Below, one piece after another: positions 28,965 to 38,847 of a DNA stretch of 64,000 nucleotides. A model generated the notes under the pieces. That model was not told where the DNA came from. It made no database searches and saw only the letters and a program-made list of their open reading frames with translations. How positions within the stretch are numbered: position 1 is the first letter of the stretch; every line of letters starts with the position of its first letter. The stretch spans positions 1 through 64,000 of the forward strand of contig JAGAKF010000099.1 of assembly GCA_017625835.1 (NCBI GenBank), read 5' to 3'. Made by a program: the position numbers and the translations under genes. This DNA comes from Clostridia bacterium (lineage in GTDB: Bacteria > Bacillota > Clostridia > Oscillospirales > Acutalibacteraceae).

Positions 28965-31900
28965 TTAGGTTATACCAAGCTTCTTTGCCATTTCGGCTGT
29001 CTGGAGTTCGAGCATCTTTGAAACGCCTTCCTCCTGCATTGTGATACCGTAAAGAACGTCTGCTTCTTCCATCGTACCGCGTCTGTGGGTGATGAGAATG
29101 AACTGTGTGTTCTGTGTCATACGGCGTACGTACTGAGCGTAACGGGTAACGTTGACGTCGTCAAGTGCGGCTTCAACCTCATCGAAGATACAGAACGGTG
29201 ACGGAGAAACCTTAAGGATTGAGAAGAGAAGTGCAATCGCTGCAAGTCCCTTTTCACCGCCCGAAAGAAGGTCAATGTTCTGAACATTCTTGCCCGGGGG
29301 CTGAACCTTGATTTCGATGTTACATTCAAGAACATCGTGCTGATTTTCGAGAATAAGCTCGGCTTTACCGCCTCCGAAGAGTTCAACAAAGGTTTCGCCG
29401 AAATAGCTGTTGATTCTTACAAACTGCTCCTTGAACTGTTCCGCCATTCTGCCCGTAAGGTCACCGATAAGACGGTTAAGCTCCTCACGCGAACGCTCAA
29501 TATCATCAAGCTGTTCTTTCATAAATGCATAACGTTCAGAAACTTCTGCATATTCTTCGATCGCTCCGACGTTGACACTGCCGAGGGCACGGATCTTGCC
29601 CTTGATTTCCTGCAATGTACGGTGAGCTTTCTGGTAGTCATCAATGACAATGTTCATTGCCTCAGCTTCGCTCTTTGTAAGCTGATATTCGTCGTAAAGC
29701 TTGTTGATTGCATCGTCAAGCTGCTTGAGCATTGTTTCCTTACGCTCTTCAAGACGAGCAAGCTCGCCGCTGATTTTCTCACGTTCTGAGTTCTTTTCAC
29801 GTTCCTCAGCACGGAGCTTTGCGCTCGCGGCATCGCATTCGGTTCGCTCTTTGATAAGCGCTTCAACGTCGCCCTTGGACTGTGCGCCCATTGAACGGAG
29901 TTCAGCCGCTTTATTTTCAAGCTCTATGATTTTATTTTCAATTTCTTTGTTTGCTTTTTCGATTACTGCAATCTCTTCGTTAAGGTCGTCGAGCTTGCCC
30001 TCATGGCTTGCCATACGGCGGATAAGAAGATCGACAGCCTCACGGCGAGCCTGGATATCCTTTTCAAAAGCAAGGATTTCAAGATTGATTCTTGCTTCAA
30101 GCTGTGAAAGATTTTCGCGCTTTTCTTCAAGCTGTTCTCTGCCGTGTGTAACAACGTCAAGGTCAGCCTGCAAGGAACCCAACTCCTTGTTGAACTCGTC
30201 AATTTCGGCCTGTGCCTTTGCTTTGAGCTCCTCAAGGTCGCTGATACGTAGGTTTGCATTCTGCTTTTCACGGCGAAGCTCTTCAAGCGCCGCATTTGCA
30301 GTGTCGAGCTTACCGTCGATAAGGGAAATTTCACTTTCCTTACGGATAACATCTTCCTGTGTACGCTTAAGGTCAGCCTGAGAAGCATCAAGGTCCGCCT
30401 TGACGAGTGAAAGCTCTTCGCTGAGCTTCTTATACTCTTCCTGGCTTATCTGCTGCTGTTCCGTAAGCTCGGCAACCTGAGCCTTGAGCTTATCCATTTC
30501 GTTGCCTCGGCTAAGGATACCTGCATTGTGTCCGCGCGAACCGCCCGTCATTGAACCGCCTGCGTTAACGACCTGACCGTCAAGAGTAACGATCTTGAAA
30601 CGATAGTCGTACTTCTTTGCAATAACGATTGCACTGTCGAGATCTTCTGCGACTGCAGTTCTGCCGAGAAGTGATTTGATAACCTCGGCATACTTCGGCT
30701 CAAAATCAAGAAGCTGATCAGCCATATCAATAAATCCGTAACTGTCGTCAAGACCCTTCTCTGTAAAAGGCTTTGCCTTGATTGCCGTTAACGGAAGGAA
30801 TGTTGCACGTCCGCTCTTCTTTTCTTTAAGGAAGTTGATCGCACGTTTTGCATCGTTTTCATTGTCCGTAACAATGTTCTGTATTGCGGCACCGAGAGCT
30901 GTTTCAACAGCAACGGCATATCTGTCGCTTACGTTGATAAGCTGTGACAACGGGCCGTGAATACCGCGGAGCATACCGCCCTTTGCCTCACGGACAATCG
31001 CCTTAACTGCGCCCGAATAACCTTCCATATTCTTTTCCATATCATCAAGAATACGGATTTTATCTTTTTTCTGAAGAATGTCAAGTCCGCGGGCATCAAT
31101 TTCGCCCTTGAGTTTTTCAGCCTTTTCCTCACGGTTCTGCATACGGAGGCTGTAGCCCGAAACAGCATTCATAATCTGCGTTGCTTCATCGTTGAGCTTG
31201 TCAAGCTCAGCCTGACATTCGTTTTTCTTGCCTTCAAGTTCCGTTATGTAGCCGTTTCTTGTTGAAAGAACACCTTCGATATTGCTTACGCGACCCATAA
31301 TTTCTTCGATTGAAGAGTTTGCTGTTGTTTCTTCAATTCGCTTGTCGGCAATTTTGGTTGTAATTTCCGTAATCTTCTGCGAAAGGTCGGCAATTTTATC
31401 CGAAAACTCGCTGTTTTCGAGTCTCGCCTGTGCAATATCTGTCGCGGCAAGGTCAAGCTCCTGCTTTTTGGAAGCAATTTCATTGAGCAAATCGTCAATT
31501 TCTTTCTTGGATTCTTCGATTTCATTGCTGAGACCTTTTTCGCTGTCTGCGGCATCCGTCATATCGCGGCGGATACGTTCGATCGTCTGATTGTTATGAA
31601 GAATTGTATTTTTCTCAACAGAAATTTCACCATCGATATGCACTGCCTGCTCTTCGTATGCAGTTGCGTTCTGACGGATATTGTCAATCTGAACGGTAAT
31701 TTCCTGACTTTTTGCAAAGATATTTTCAGTATCCTGCTCGATGACATTGAGTGCGGCTTCGATACCGTCGTACTGTGCCTGAGCTACGGAAAGCCTATTC
31801 TCCTGCTCGCGGAGCTTCGTTTTCGAAGTCTCAATTGTGTTGAGCCAGAGTCCGATTTCAAGCTCCTTTTTCTCAGCAGCAAGAACAAGGAATTTCTGTG

Positions 31901-32537
31901 CCTTTTCGCTCTGCACCTTCAAAGGTCCGACACGGCCTTCAAGCTCTGCAAGAATATCCCTTAAACGGATAAGATTTTCTTCCGCCTGCGCAAGCTTTCT
32001 GTTTGCGTCGTTGCGGCGGTAACGGAAGTGCGAAATTCCTGCCGCCTCTTCAAGCATTTCACGGCGCTGACCCGACTTTGAAGAAATAAGGTCTGCGATA
32101 CGTCCCTGGCTGACAAGAGAATAACCGTCACGGCCGAGACCTGTATCCATAAACAGCTCGTGGATATCGCGAAGACGCACAACAGCACCGTTGAGCATAT
32201 AATCGCTTTCGCCTGAACGGTAGTAACGGCGGGTTACCGAAACCTCGTCCTTGTCGCAGTTATTGAGCGTTCTGTCTGAGTTATCAAGCTTCAGGGTAAC
32301 TTCCGCAAATCCGAGTGCCTTACGGATCTTTGTTCCGCCGAAGATAACGTCTTCCATTTTTGAACCGCGGAGATTTTTCGTTGACTGCTCACCGAGAACC
32401 CAACGTACAGCGTCGGCAATATTACTCTTGCCCGAACCGTTAGGTCCGACAACAGCTGTCATTCCGTGATTAAAATTAAAAACGGTCTTGTCCGGGAACG
32501 ATTTGAAGCCCTGCATTTCGAGTGCTTTTAATCTCAT
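28965..32537 (-). CDS. smc: Chromosome segregation ATPase SMC
   Basis: 1190 residues, typical length. Walker A GPNGSGKSN at 31-39, a first coiled coil (about 170-500), a hinge with the conserved glycines (GGSMTGGSRGHN near 660), a returning coiled coil (about 680-1000), the ABC signature LLSGGEKGLAAIALLF and Walker B FCIFDEVEAALDD. It dimerises at the hinge and, with ScpA/ScpB, organises the chromosome. Its start overlaps the stop of the radical SAM gene by four bases (ATGA). Relatives are often followed by ftsY; here GH127 follows instead. Confidence 0.96.
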   Translation of the reverse strand: MRLKALEMQGFKSFPDKTVFNFNHGMTAVVGPNGSGKSNIADAVRWVLGEQSTKNLRGSKMEDVIFGGTKIRKALGFAEVTLKLDNSDRTLNNCDKDEVSVTRRYYRSGESDYMLNGAVVRLRDIHELFMDTGLGRDGYSLVSQGRIADLISSKSGQRREMLEEAAGISHFRYRRNDANRKLAQAEENLIRLRDILAELEGRVGPLKVQSEKAQKFLVLAAEKKELEIGLWLNTIETSKTKLREQENRLSVAQAQYDGIEAALNVIEQDTENIFAKSQEITVQIDNIRQNATAYEEQAVHIDGEISVEKNTILHNNQTIERIRRDMTDAADSEKGLSNEIEESKKEIDDLLNEIASKKQELDLAATDIAQARLENSEFSDKIADLSQKITEITTKIADKRIEETTANSSIEEIMGRVSNIEGVLSTRNGYITELEGKKNECQAELDKLNDEATQIMNAVSGYSLRMQNREEKAEKLKGEIDARGLDILQKKDKIRILDDMEKNMEGYSGAVKAIVREAKGGMLRGIHGPLSQLINVSDRYAVAVETALGAAIQNIVTDNENDAKRAINFLKEKKSGRATFLPLTAIKAKPFTEKGLDDSYGFIDMADQLLDFEPKYAEVIKSLLGRTAVAEDLDSAIVIAKKYDYRFKIVTLDGQVVNAGGSMTGGSRGHNAGILSRGNEMDKLKAQVAELTEQQQISQEEYKKLSEELSLVKADLDASQADLKRTQEDVIRKESEISLIDGKLDTANAALEELRREKQNANLRISDLEELKAKAQAEIDEFNKELGSLQADLDVVTHGREQLEEKRENLSQLEARINLEILAFEKDIQARREAVDLLIRRMASHEGKLDDLNEEIAVIEKANKEIENKIIELENKAAELRSMGAQSKGDVEALIKERTECDAASAKLRAEEREKNSEREKISGELARLEERKETMLKQLDDAINKLYDEYQLTKSEAEAMNIVIDDYQKAHRTLQEIKGKIRALGSVNVGAIEEYAEVSERYAFMKEQLDDIERSREELNRLIGDLTGRMAEQFKEQFVRINSYFGETFVELFGGGKAELILENQHDVLECNIEIKVQPPGKNVQNIDLLSGGEKGLAAIALLFSILKVSPSPFCIFDEVEAALDDVNVTRYAQYVRRMTQNTQFILITHRRGTMEEADVLYGITMQEEGVSKMLELQTAEMAKKLGIT

Positions 32538-33541
32538 AATGTTTCATTCCTTAATATGTAAACTTTGTATTTTTCAATACTTTCATCCACTGTGACTTTA
32601 GCGTCATATCCGAGCTTTTTAAGTGCCTGAATATTCGCTTTTTTCTGTCCCGTCATCTGCGAAACAGCTTTTGGGTTCACACGGATTTCGATTTTCCCCT
32701 CAGGGATTTTGTTCTGACGGATAAACTCCATCGCTTTTTTCAGGTAAATCTTGCTTTCGCAGATTTCTTTGAACGCAGGATGATAAGCACCTGCAACGAA
32801 TTCACCCTCAACGTCGCCGCCTGAATGAAGTCCCGTTCGGATAACTTTTATCTTAGCTTCTTCGAACATTTCAAGCAAGACCGCGCAAAGCTCTGCGGCA
32901 CTTTCAACATCCTGGGGCTGATATTCTCCGCTTCGGTAAAGTTCGCAAAGCTGAGTTTTTTCGAGAACAACCGTCGGATAAATACGCACGGTGTCGGGAT
33001 GCAGTTCAATTATCTTCCTCGCTGTTTCGATGCTGTCCTCATCAGTTGAGCCGTAAAGCCCCGTCATCATCTGAAGTCCCGTTTCGAAGCCTTCTTTCTG
33101 AAGAAGTTTTGTCGCTTTTGCAACGTCGTCAGCCGTATGACCTCTTCTGTTGAGCATCAGCACGTTGTCGTCGAGGCTCTGCGCGCCGAGTTCAACCGCC
33201 GTTACACCGTATTTTTTAAGAATACTGCAGATTTCTTCATCCACAGCATCGGGACGGGTAGAAACGCGGATTCCTTTAAATTTTCCGTCTGCAACGTGCT
33301 TATAAGCAGACTCCAGAAGCGAAACCATTGTTTCTCTGTCGATAGCGGTGAAGCTACCGCCGAAAAAAGCTATTTCTCCGCCTTTGCTGTCGGGATTGTT
33401 CATTGCAACCTCTACGGCAGAATCAACGTCGGACGGCTTTACCTGAGTTTTATGGCCTGAAATTGCACGCTGATTGCAGAATGAGCATTGGTTCGGGCAA
33501 CCCTCATGCGGTACAAACAGCGCAACGTTTATATGCCTCAC
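32534..33541 (-). CDS. Radical SAM protein, Elp3-like
   Basis: 335 residues starting at a GTG that overlaps the rnc stop (GTGA). The radical SAM cysteine motif is unusual in spacing, GCPNQCSFCNQ (CxxxCxxC), near residue 14. GEIAFFGGSFTAID is the GGE-type SAM-binding strand and RVSTRPDAVDEEI follows. This is the clostridial Elp3/COG1243-type protein regularly found between rnc and smc; no GNAT domain is seen, so it is not a full Elp3. The reaction is unknown; tRNA modification is a reasonable guess. Confidence 0.85.
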   Translation of the reverse strand: MRHINVALFVPHEGCPNQCSFCNQRAISGHKTQVKPSDVDSAVEVAMNNPDSKGGEIAFFGGSFTAIDRETMVSLLESAYKHVADGKFKGIRVSTRPDAVDEEICSILKKYGVTAVELGAQSLDDNVLMLNRRGHTADDVAKATKLLQKEGFETGLQMMTGLYGSTDEDSIETARKIIELHPDTVRIYPTVVLEKTQLCELYRSGEYQPQDVESAAELCAVLLEMFEEAKIKVIRTGLHSGGDVEGEFVAGAYHPAFKEICESKIYLKKAMEFIRQNKIPEGKIEIRVNPKAVSQMTGQKKANIQALKKLGYDAKVTVDESIEKYKVYILRNETL

Positions 33542-34218
33542 AGTCCCATAAGCTCCAAGGCTTCCCTTGCAGCCTCCTGCTCGGCACGCTTCTTGCTTTT
33601 GCCGATTCCCCTGCCGATAACGTTTGAATTAAGATGAACTTCAACTTCAAAACGTTTGTCGTGGTCAGGTCCTGTTTCGCCTGCCAGAACATATTCAACA
33701 ATCTCGCCCGGATTTCGCTGAACGACTTCCTGAAGCATAGTCTTGTAATCCTTGATTGACTGCTGGTGGCGGATCGCTTCTTCGATGTATTTGAGCACAA
33801 ACTTTCTTGCCTCTTCCATACCGCCGTCAAGGTAGATCGCAGCAATAATTGCTTCGAAAGCGTCTGCCTGGATTGACGGACGTTCTCTTCCGCCCGTAAG
33901 GATTTCGCCCTTGCCGAGCAAGAGATATCTGCCGAGGTCGAGCTGCTTTGCAAAGCCTGCAAGTGATTTTTCGCAGACAGTTGCCGCTCTGAGCTTTGTA
34001 AGCTCTCCTTCGGGAAGAGTTTTATAATTTTTAAAGAAATTTTCTGCCGTAACAAGTCCTAAAACTGAGTCACCGAGGAATTCAAGTCTCTCGTTTGACT
34101 CGCCTGCAGAATGGTTTTCGTTGACGTAGGATGAATGTGACAGCGCACGCAGAAGCAAAGCTTCATCCTTGAAAGTATATCCGAGCTTATTCTGCAGATC
34201 CTTGATATTCGTTTTCAT
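33538..34218 (-). CDS. rnc: Ribonuclease III
   Basis: 226 residues. The N-terminal endonuclease domain has the signature ERLEFLGDSVLGLV with the metal-binding Glu and Asp, and later DAFEAIIAAIYLDGG. The C-terminal 70 residues are a double-stranded RNA-binding domain (YKTMLQEVVQ to KKRAEQEAAREALELM). It cuts double-stranded RNA in rRNA and mRNA processing. Located three bases after trmFO and overlapping the radical SAM gene by four. Confidence 0.96.
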   Translation of the reverse strand: MKTNIKDLQNKLGYTFKDEALLLRALSHSSYVNENHSAGESNERLEFLGDSVLGLVTAENFFKNYKTLPEGELTKLRAATVCEKSLAGFAKQLDLGRYLLLGKGEILTGGRERPSIQADAFEAIIAAIYLDGGMEEARKFVLKYIEEAIRHQQSIKDYKTMLQEVVQRNPGEIVEYVLAGETGPDHDKRFEVEVHLNSNVIGRGIGKSKKRAEQEAAREALELMGL

Positions 34219-34221
34219 TGT

Positions 34222-35538
34222 TTACCTCTCCTTTCTACAGAGAGTTGTATTATTTTGGTAATAATCGAGGCTCCTTTGTGCAAGAGCTTCGTAGCGTAAT
34301 TTTTTATCTTTTATTATTTCACCGAGGGGAGGAAGTATACCGAAGTTTGCTCCCATCGGCTGGAAATTCGTAACCGTTTCGTTACTGATGTAGTTTGAAA
34401 GTGCACCGAGCATTGTTATGTCGGGAAGCTTGATCGGTTCTTCGTCCTTAAGATACCTTGCCATATTAAGACCTGCAAGAATACCTGCCGCCGCAGATTC
34501 CATGTAGCCCTCAACGCCCGTAATCTGTCCTGCAAAATACAAGCCTTTTCTGCCTCTGAAGGAGAAATCGCTGTTAAGGTGGCGGGGTGAGTCGATGAAA
34601 GTGTTTCTGTGCATAACGCCGTAGCGGATAAACTCGGCATTTTTAAGGGCAGGAATCAAAGAGAAAACTCTCTTCTGCTCGCCGAACTTGAGATTCGTCT
34701 GAAATCCTACGAGGTTGTACATTGTTCCGCTTGCATCTTCTCTTCTGAGCTGAAGCACCGCCCACGGTCTATGTCCCGTTCTCGGGTCGCGCAATCCGAC
34801 GGGCTTAAGAGGTCCGAAGCGCATTGTATCCGCTCCGCGCGAAGCCATAACCTCGATCGGCATACAGCCTTCGTAAACTCCCTTTTTCTTATCAAAAGAA
34901 TGCAGCTCTGCTGATTCAGCATTGACAAGCTCGTTGTAAAAAGTTTCGTACTCTTCCTTATTCATCGGGCAGTTGAGGTAATCGTCCTCACCGCCACGGT
35001 CATAACGCGACTGAGTGAATGCACAGGTCTTGTCGATGCTTTCATCTGTTACGATTGGTGCCGCCGCATCAAAAAAGCTGAGCGAACCGCCGCAGAGATT
35101 CTTGATATCCTCTGCCAAAGCATCCGAAGCAAGCGGACCTGCGGCAACGATTACGTTACCCTCGGGGATCTGCGTTACTTCCCTACATTCGATTTTTATA
35201 AGCGGATGAGATTTTATTTTTTCCGTAACCATTGCGGAAAATTTGTCTCTGTCAACCGCAAGTGCACCGCCTGCAGGAACACTGCATTTCTTTGCACATT
35301 CAACGCAGACCGAGCCGAGAAGCTCCATTTCCGCTTTAAGCAAACCTGCAGCCGAAGCAAGTCTCTGCGCCTTGAGCGAATTGGAGCAGACGAGCTCCGC
35401 AAGCATATCACTCTTGTGCGCAGGAGAACGTTTTTCAGGCTTCATCTCCGCTATTGTTACCGATATTCCGTTGTTTGCCAGCGCCCATGCTGCTTCCACG
35501 CCTGCAAGACCGCCGCCGATTACAAGAACGTCGCTCAT
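34222..35538 (-). CDS. trmFO: Methylenetetrahydrofolate-tRNA uracil-54 methyltransferase
   Basis: About 438 residues from the ATG at 35538, preceded by AGAGGAA inside the end of topA; the longer frame overlaps topA and lacks a site. The FAD fold starts immediately (SDVLVIGGGLAGVEAAWALA), then ELVCSNSLKAQRLASAAGLLK, and CPMNKEEYETFYNELVNAE near 205, all typical of TrmFO/GidA-like enzymes. It makes 5-methyluridine at position 54 of tRNA using folate and FADH2. It starts one base after topA ends, in the conserved dprA-topA-trmFO order of Firmicutes. Confidence 0.95.
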   Translation of the reverse strand: MSDVLVIGGGLAGVEAAWALANNGISVTIAEMKPEKRSPAHKSDMLAELVCSNSLKAQRLASAAGLLKAEMELLGSVCVECAKKCSVPAGGALAVDRDKFSAMVTEKIKSHPLIKIECREVTQIPEGNVIVAAGPLASDALAEDIKNLCGGSLSFFDAAAPIVTDESIDKTCAFTQSRYDRGGEDDYLNCPMNKEEYETFYNELVNAESAELHSFDKKKGVYEGCMPIEVMASRGADTMRFGPLKPVGLRDPRTGHRPWAVLQLRREDASGTMYNLVGFQTNLKFGEQKRVFSLIPALKNAEFIRYGVMHRNTFIDSPRHLNSDFSFRGRKGLYFAGQITGVEGYMESAAAGILAGLNMARYLKDEEPIKLPDITMLGALSNYISNETVTNFQPMGANFGILPPLGEIIKDKKLRYEALAQRSLDYYQNNTTLCRKER

Positions 35539-35539
35539 A

Positions 35540-37654
35540 TTATTCCTCTGCTTTTTTTCTTGATTTTCTTTCTGTCTTCTTTTCGTAGCCACAAGCTTCG
35601 TCGAGGCAGACTGTAAGACCGCCCTTACGCTTGAAAAGTGACTTTCCGCACTGCGGACACTTGTCGTCCGTCGGCTTATCCCATGTCATAAAGTCACAGT
35701 TCGGCCAGCTTCCGCAACCGTAGAAGGTGTAACCCTTCTTGGATTTTTTTTCGATAACTTCACCGCCGCACTTGGGACATTTTGCATTCGTCTGCAAAAC
35801 AAGCGGCTTTGCGTTTTTACACTCGGGGTAACCGGGACAAGCAAGGAACTTGCCGAATCTGCCCTTTTTGATTACCATCATCCTTCCGCACTTTTCGCAC
35901 GGAATATCTGTCATATCTTCTTCAAGCTGGATTTTAACGTCCTTCATATCTGCCTTTGCCTTCTGCAAAGTGCCGTCAAAATCGTCGTAAAATTCGTGAA
36001 GCATTGCGATGTAATCAAGGTTTCCTTCGCCGACTTCGTCAAGGTTTGTTTCCATTCCTGCAGTAAACTTTGTGTTTACGATCTTCGGAAATTTATCCTT
36101 GAGAAGGTTTGTGATTGCTTCGCCGAGTTCTGTCGGTACGAGCTGTTTCTGCTGACGCTTGATGTATTCACGTTTTACAATTGTTGAAATAATCGTAGCG
36201 TAAGTACTCGGTCTGCCGATACCATTTTCTTCAAGCGCTTTGATAAGCGAAGCTTCTGTGTATCTTGACGGAGGCTGAGTGAAATGCTGGTTTCCTGCAA
36301 GCTCCTTGAGCTTCAATTTGTCACCCTCATTGAGTTCAGGAAGTTTAGATGCATCCTCGCCTTCCTCGTCTGTGCTTTCTTCGTAGAGAGCTGTATAACC
36401 GTCAAATTTCACGCTGAAACCTGTTGCATTGAAGAGGCAGTAACCGTCCTTGCCTTCCGTAACAGCCTGAATTTCAGCCTTTACGGTATTGAGCACACAG
36501 CTTGCCATAAGGCTTGCGATAAAACGCTTCCAGATAAGTGTATAAAGCTTATACTGGTCAGAAGTAAGGCTACCCTTTACTCTGTCGGGAGTAAGTGCAG
36601 GGTTTGTCGGACGGATTGCTTCGTGGCCGTCCTGAGCGTTACTTCTTGATTTATAATATCTCGGCTTTTCGGGGAGATATTTGCTGCCGTATGTGTCCGT
36701 GATGAACGAATTGGCAACAGCTCTTGCTTCCTCAGAAATTCTGAGTGAGTCTGTTCTCATGTATGTTATAAGACCCGTTGTGCCGATTCCTGCAACGTCA
36801 ACACCTTCGTAAAGTTCCTGGGCTGTACGCATTGTACGCTGAGCCTGGAATCCCATACGGCGTGATGCTTCCTGCTGAAGAGTTGAAGTTATGAACGGGG
36901 GCGCAGGGTTCTTCTTCTTTGTTCCTTTTTTGATTGAAGTTACGCTGTACTTTGCGCCTTCAAGACGTGCAAGGTAAGCGTCTGCCTGCTCTTTGTTTGT
37001 GATCTTCACCTTGCCGTTTTCGTCGCCGACGAATGAAGCAGAAAAGCTCTTTCTGCACGGTGCGATAAACTTTGCATCAAGTGTCCAGTACTCTTCCGGC
37101 ACGAACGCACGGATCTCGTTTTCTCTGTCCACAACGAGCTTTACCGCAACGGACTGAACACGTCCTGCGGAAAGACCTCTGCGGATTTTCTGCGAAATGA
37201 ACGGACTTAACTTGTAACCTACAAGACGGTCAAGAATACGTCTTGCCTGCTGTGCATTGACAAGGTCCATATCAATCGAACGCGGTGCTTTCATTCCGTT
37301 TTCGACGCCTGATTTTGTAATTTCGTTAAAAGTGATTCTGTTTGCCGTGTTCATATCAAGCTCAAGCAAAGTTGCAAGATGCCACGAAATTGCCTCTCCC
37401 TCACGGTCAGGGTCAGTTGCGAGAAAAACTTCGTCACTTTCGGCAACCTTTGCCTTAAGCTCCTTGACGAGCTTTTCCTTTCCCTTTATTACGGAATACT
37501 TGGGCGCAAAATCGTTTTTGATATCAACGCTGAGTTTTGCTGCGGGAAGGTCACGGATGTGTCCCATTGATGCGGTAACATCGTAGTCCTTTCCGAGATA
37601 TTTTTTAATTGTCTTAACCTTTGTGGGTGACTCCACGATAATAAGCTTTGACAT
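35540..37654 (-). CDS. topA: DNA topoisomerase I
   Basis: 704 residues, type IA. The Toprim motifs are IVESPTKVKTI at the N-terminus and DPDREGE at 81-87; the active-site tyrosine is Y298 in GLITYMRTDSLR. Three C-terminal four-cysteine zinc modules are present (CEKCGRMM...CPGYPEC; CPKCGG...CGSWPNC; CPQCGK...CLDEAC). It relaxes negative supercoils by single-strand passage. It is 14 bases behind dprA. Confidence 0.97.
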   Translation of the reverse strand: MSKLIIVESPTKVKTIKKYLGKDYDVTASMGHIRDLPAAKLSVDIKNDFAPKYSVIKGKEKLVKELKAKVAESDEVFLATDPDREGEAISWHLATLLELDMNTANRITFNEITKSGVENGMKAPRSIDMDLVNAQQARRILDRLVGYKLSPFISQKIRRGLSAGRVQSVAVKLVVDRENEIRAFVPEEYWTLDAKFIAPCRKSFSASFVGDENGKVKITNKEQADAYLARLEGAKYSVTSIKKGTKKKNPAPPFITSTLQQEASRRMGFQAQRTMRTAQELYEGVDVAGIGTTGLITYMRTDSLRISEEARAVANSFITDTYGSKYLPEKPRYYKSRSNAQDGHEAIRPTNPALTPDRVKGSLTSDQYKLYTLIWKRFIASLMASCVLNTVKAEIQAVTEGKDGYCLFNATGFSVKFDGYTALYEESTDEEGEDASKLPELNEGDKLKLKELAGNQHFTQPPSRYTEASLIKALEENGIGRPSTYATIISTIVKREYIKRQQKQLVPTELGEAITNLLKDKFPKIVNTKFTAGMETNLDEVGEGNLDYIAMLHEFYDDFDGTLQKAKADMKDVKIQLEEDMTDIPCEKCGRMMVIKKGRFGKFLACPGYPECKNAKPLVLQTNAKCPKCGGEVIEKKSKKGYTFYGCGSWPNCDFMTWDKPTDDKCPQCGKSLFKRKGGLTVCLDEACGYEKKTERKSRKKAEE

Positions 37655-37668
37655 ATTGATCTATCATC

Positions 37669-38847
37669 CTATTTCAGTTTATAGTTTTTACCCGCCTGAA
37701 GCTCGACGAGGTCGAAAAGTTCAAGCTCGGTCATTGCACAGGCGAAGGCACTGACGCCGAGACCTGTTTTCATAATCAATTCTTCCATCTGCATTTCGCA
37801 GTTTTCAAACGCACGGTAAACCTTACGTGCATTTTCGCTCAGACCCTCAGGCTCTGATTTTTCAAGCGGTTTCGGTTCTTCTTTCGGTACGGTTTTCTGC
37901 GGTGTTGTGTCGGCTTTGTACTCTCCCATTCTCAGGACAGTTTCAATATCCTCCGCCCTGATCAGATCAGGATAAACCATCGCATATTCTCCGAGGACAT
38001 CAAGCGCGCTGAAAACAGGCTTTGCTCCGTCCCTGATGAGTTTATTTGCACCATTAAAACCGCTGAAAAGAATATCGCCCGGAACGGCAAAGACATCTCT
38101 GCCCTGCTCAAGCGCATGGTTTGCCGTAATCAGCGATCCGCTCTTTTCGCCTGCTTCAATTACGAGAGTACCGTACGAAAGACCCGAAATAATTCTGTTG
38201 CGGATCGGGAAATTCGGTGCAACTCCCGCTGTACCCGGCGGAAACTCCGTTACAAGAGCTCCGTTTTCCGAAATCTGCTTTCTCAGAGCGATATTTGCAA
38301 CGGGATACGTGCAGTCAAGGCCGCAGCCGAGGACGGCAACCGTTTTGCCTCCCGTTTCCAAAGCTCCGATATGAGACTCCGAATCTATTCCCAGCGCACC
38401 ACCGCTGACAACAAGCGCACCCGAACGGGTAAGTGAAGCTGAAAGTCTGCGGGCTATATGGGCACTGTTGAGGGTTGGCTTACGCGTTCCGACAACGGCA
38501 ATGGTTATTTTGTTTTTCAAACAGTCCAAATCTCCGTTTACATAAAGAACCAATGGAAAATTAGGCAGTTTGAAAAGCATGGACGGATAATCACCGTCGA
38601 CAGGAGTAACCACTTGCCAATTATTCTTAACGCAGGTTTTAAAGATATTCTCGCTCTTTGTCAAATCCTGATTTCCGAGCTTTGCGATCTGGCGTGCGGT
38701 AAATATGCCCGATAAACGCCATTCGGTCTCGCCTGCAAAGTACAGCGCACGTGCCGAGCCGAAGTAAGAAACGATTTCATCAGTACGTATTGAGGTGTTT
38801 ATTCCCAAAGCCTGCTGAAGCCATATCCAGTAAATTTTGTCGTTCAT
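37669..38847 (-). CDS. dprA: DNA processing protein DprA
   Basis: 392 residues. An N-terminal helical region of 100 residues is followed by the Rossmann-like DprA core with VVGTRKPT, VVSGGALGIDSESH, VLGCGLDCTYP, SEYPPG-like TEFPPGT, and FPIRNRIISGLSYGTLVIEA. A proline-rich linker (about 318-338) leads to a winged-helix C-terminal domain. It loads RecA on incoming single-stranded DNA during transformation. Its start overlaps the methyltransferase gene stop by four bases. With mecA it hints at a competence apparatus, although no com genes lie here. Confidence 0.95.
   Translation of the reverse strand: MNDKIYWIWLQQALGINTSIRTDEIVSYFGSARALYFAGETEWRLSGIFTARQIAKLGNQDLTKSENIFKTCVKNNWQVVTPVDGDYPSMLFKLPNFPLVLYVNGDLDCLKNKITIAVVGTRKPTLNSAHIARRLSASLTRSGALVVSGGALGIDSESHIGALETGGKTVAVLGCGLDCTYPVANIALRKQISENGALVTEFPPGTAGVAPNFPIRNRIISGLSYGTLVIEAGEKSGSLITANHALEQGRDVFAVPGDILFSGFNGANKLIRDGAKPVFSALDVLGEYAMVYPDLIRAEDIETVLRMGEYKADTTPQKTVPKEEPKPLEKSEPEGLSENARKVYRAFENCEMQMEELIMKTGLGVSAFACAMTELELFDLVELQAGKNYKLK

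Noticed and set aside
29701..30381. Long plus-strand open frame antisense to smc (226 codons, Ser/Arg rich)
   Set aside because: It mirrors the coiled-coil codons of smc, has low-complexity Ser/Arg composition and no family motif; the smc frame is fully supported.
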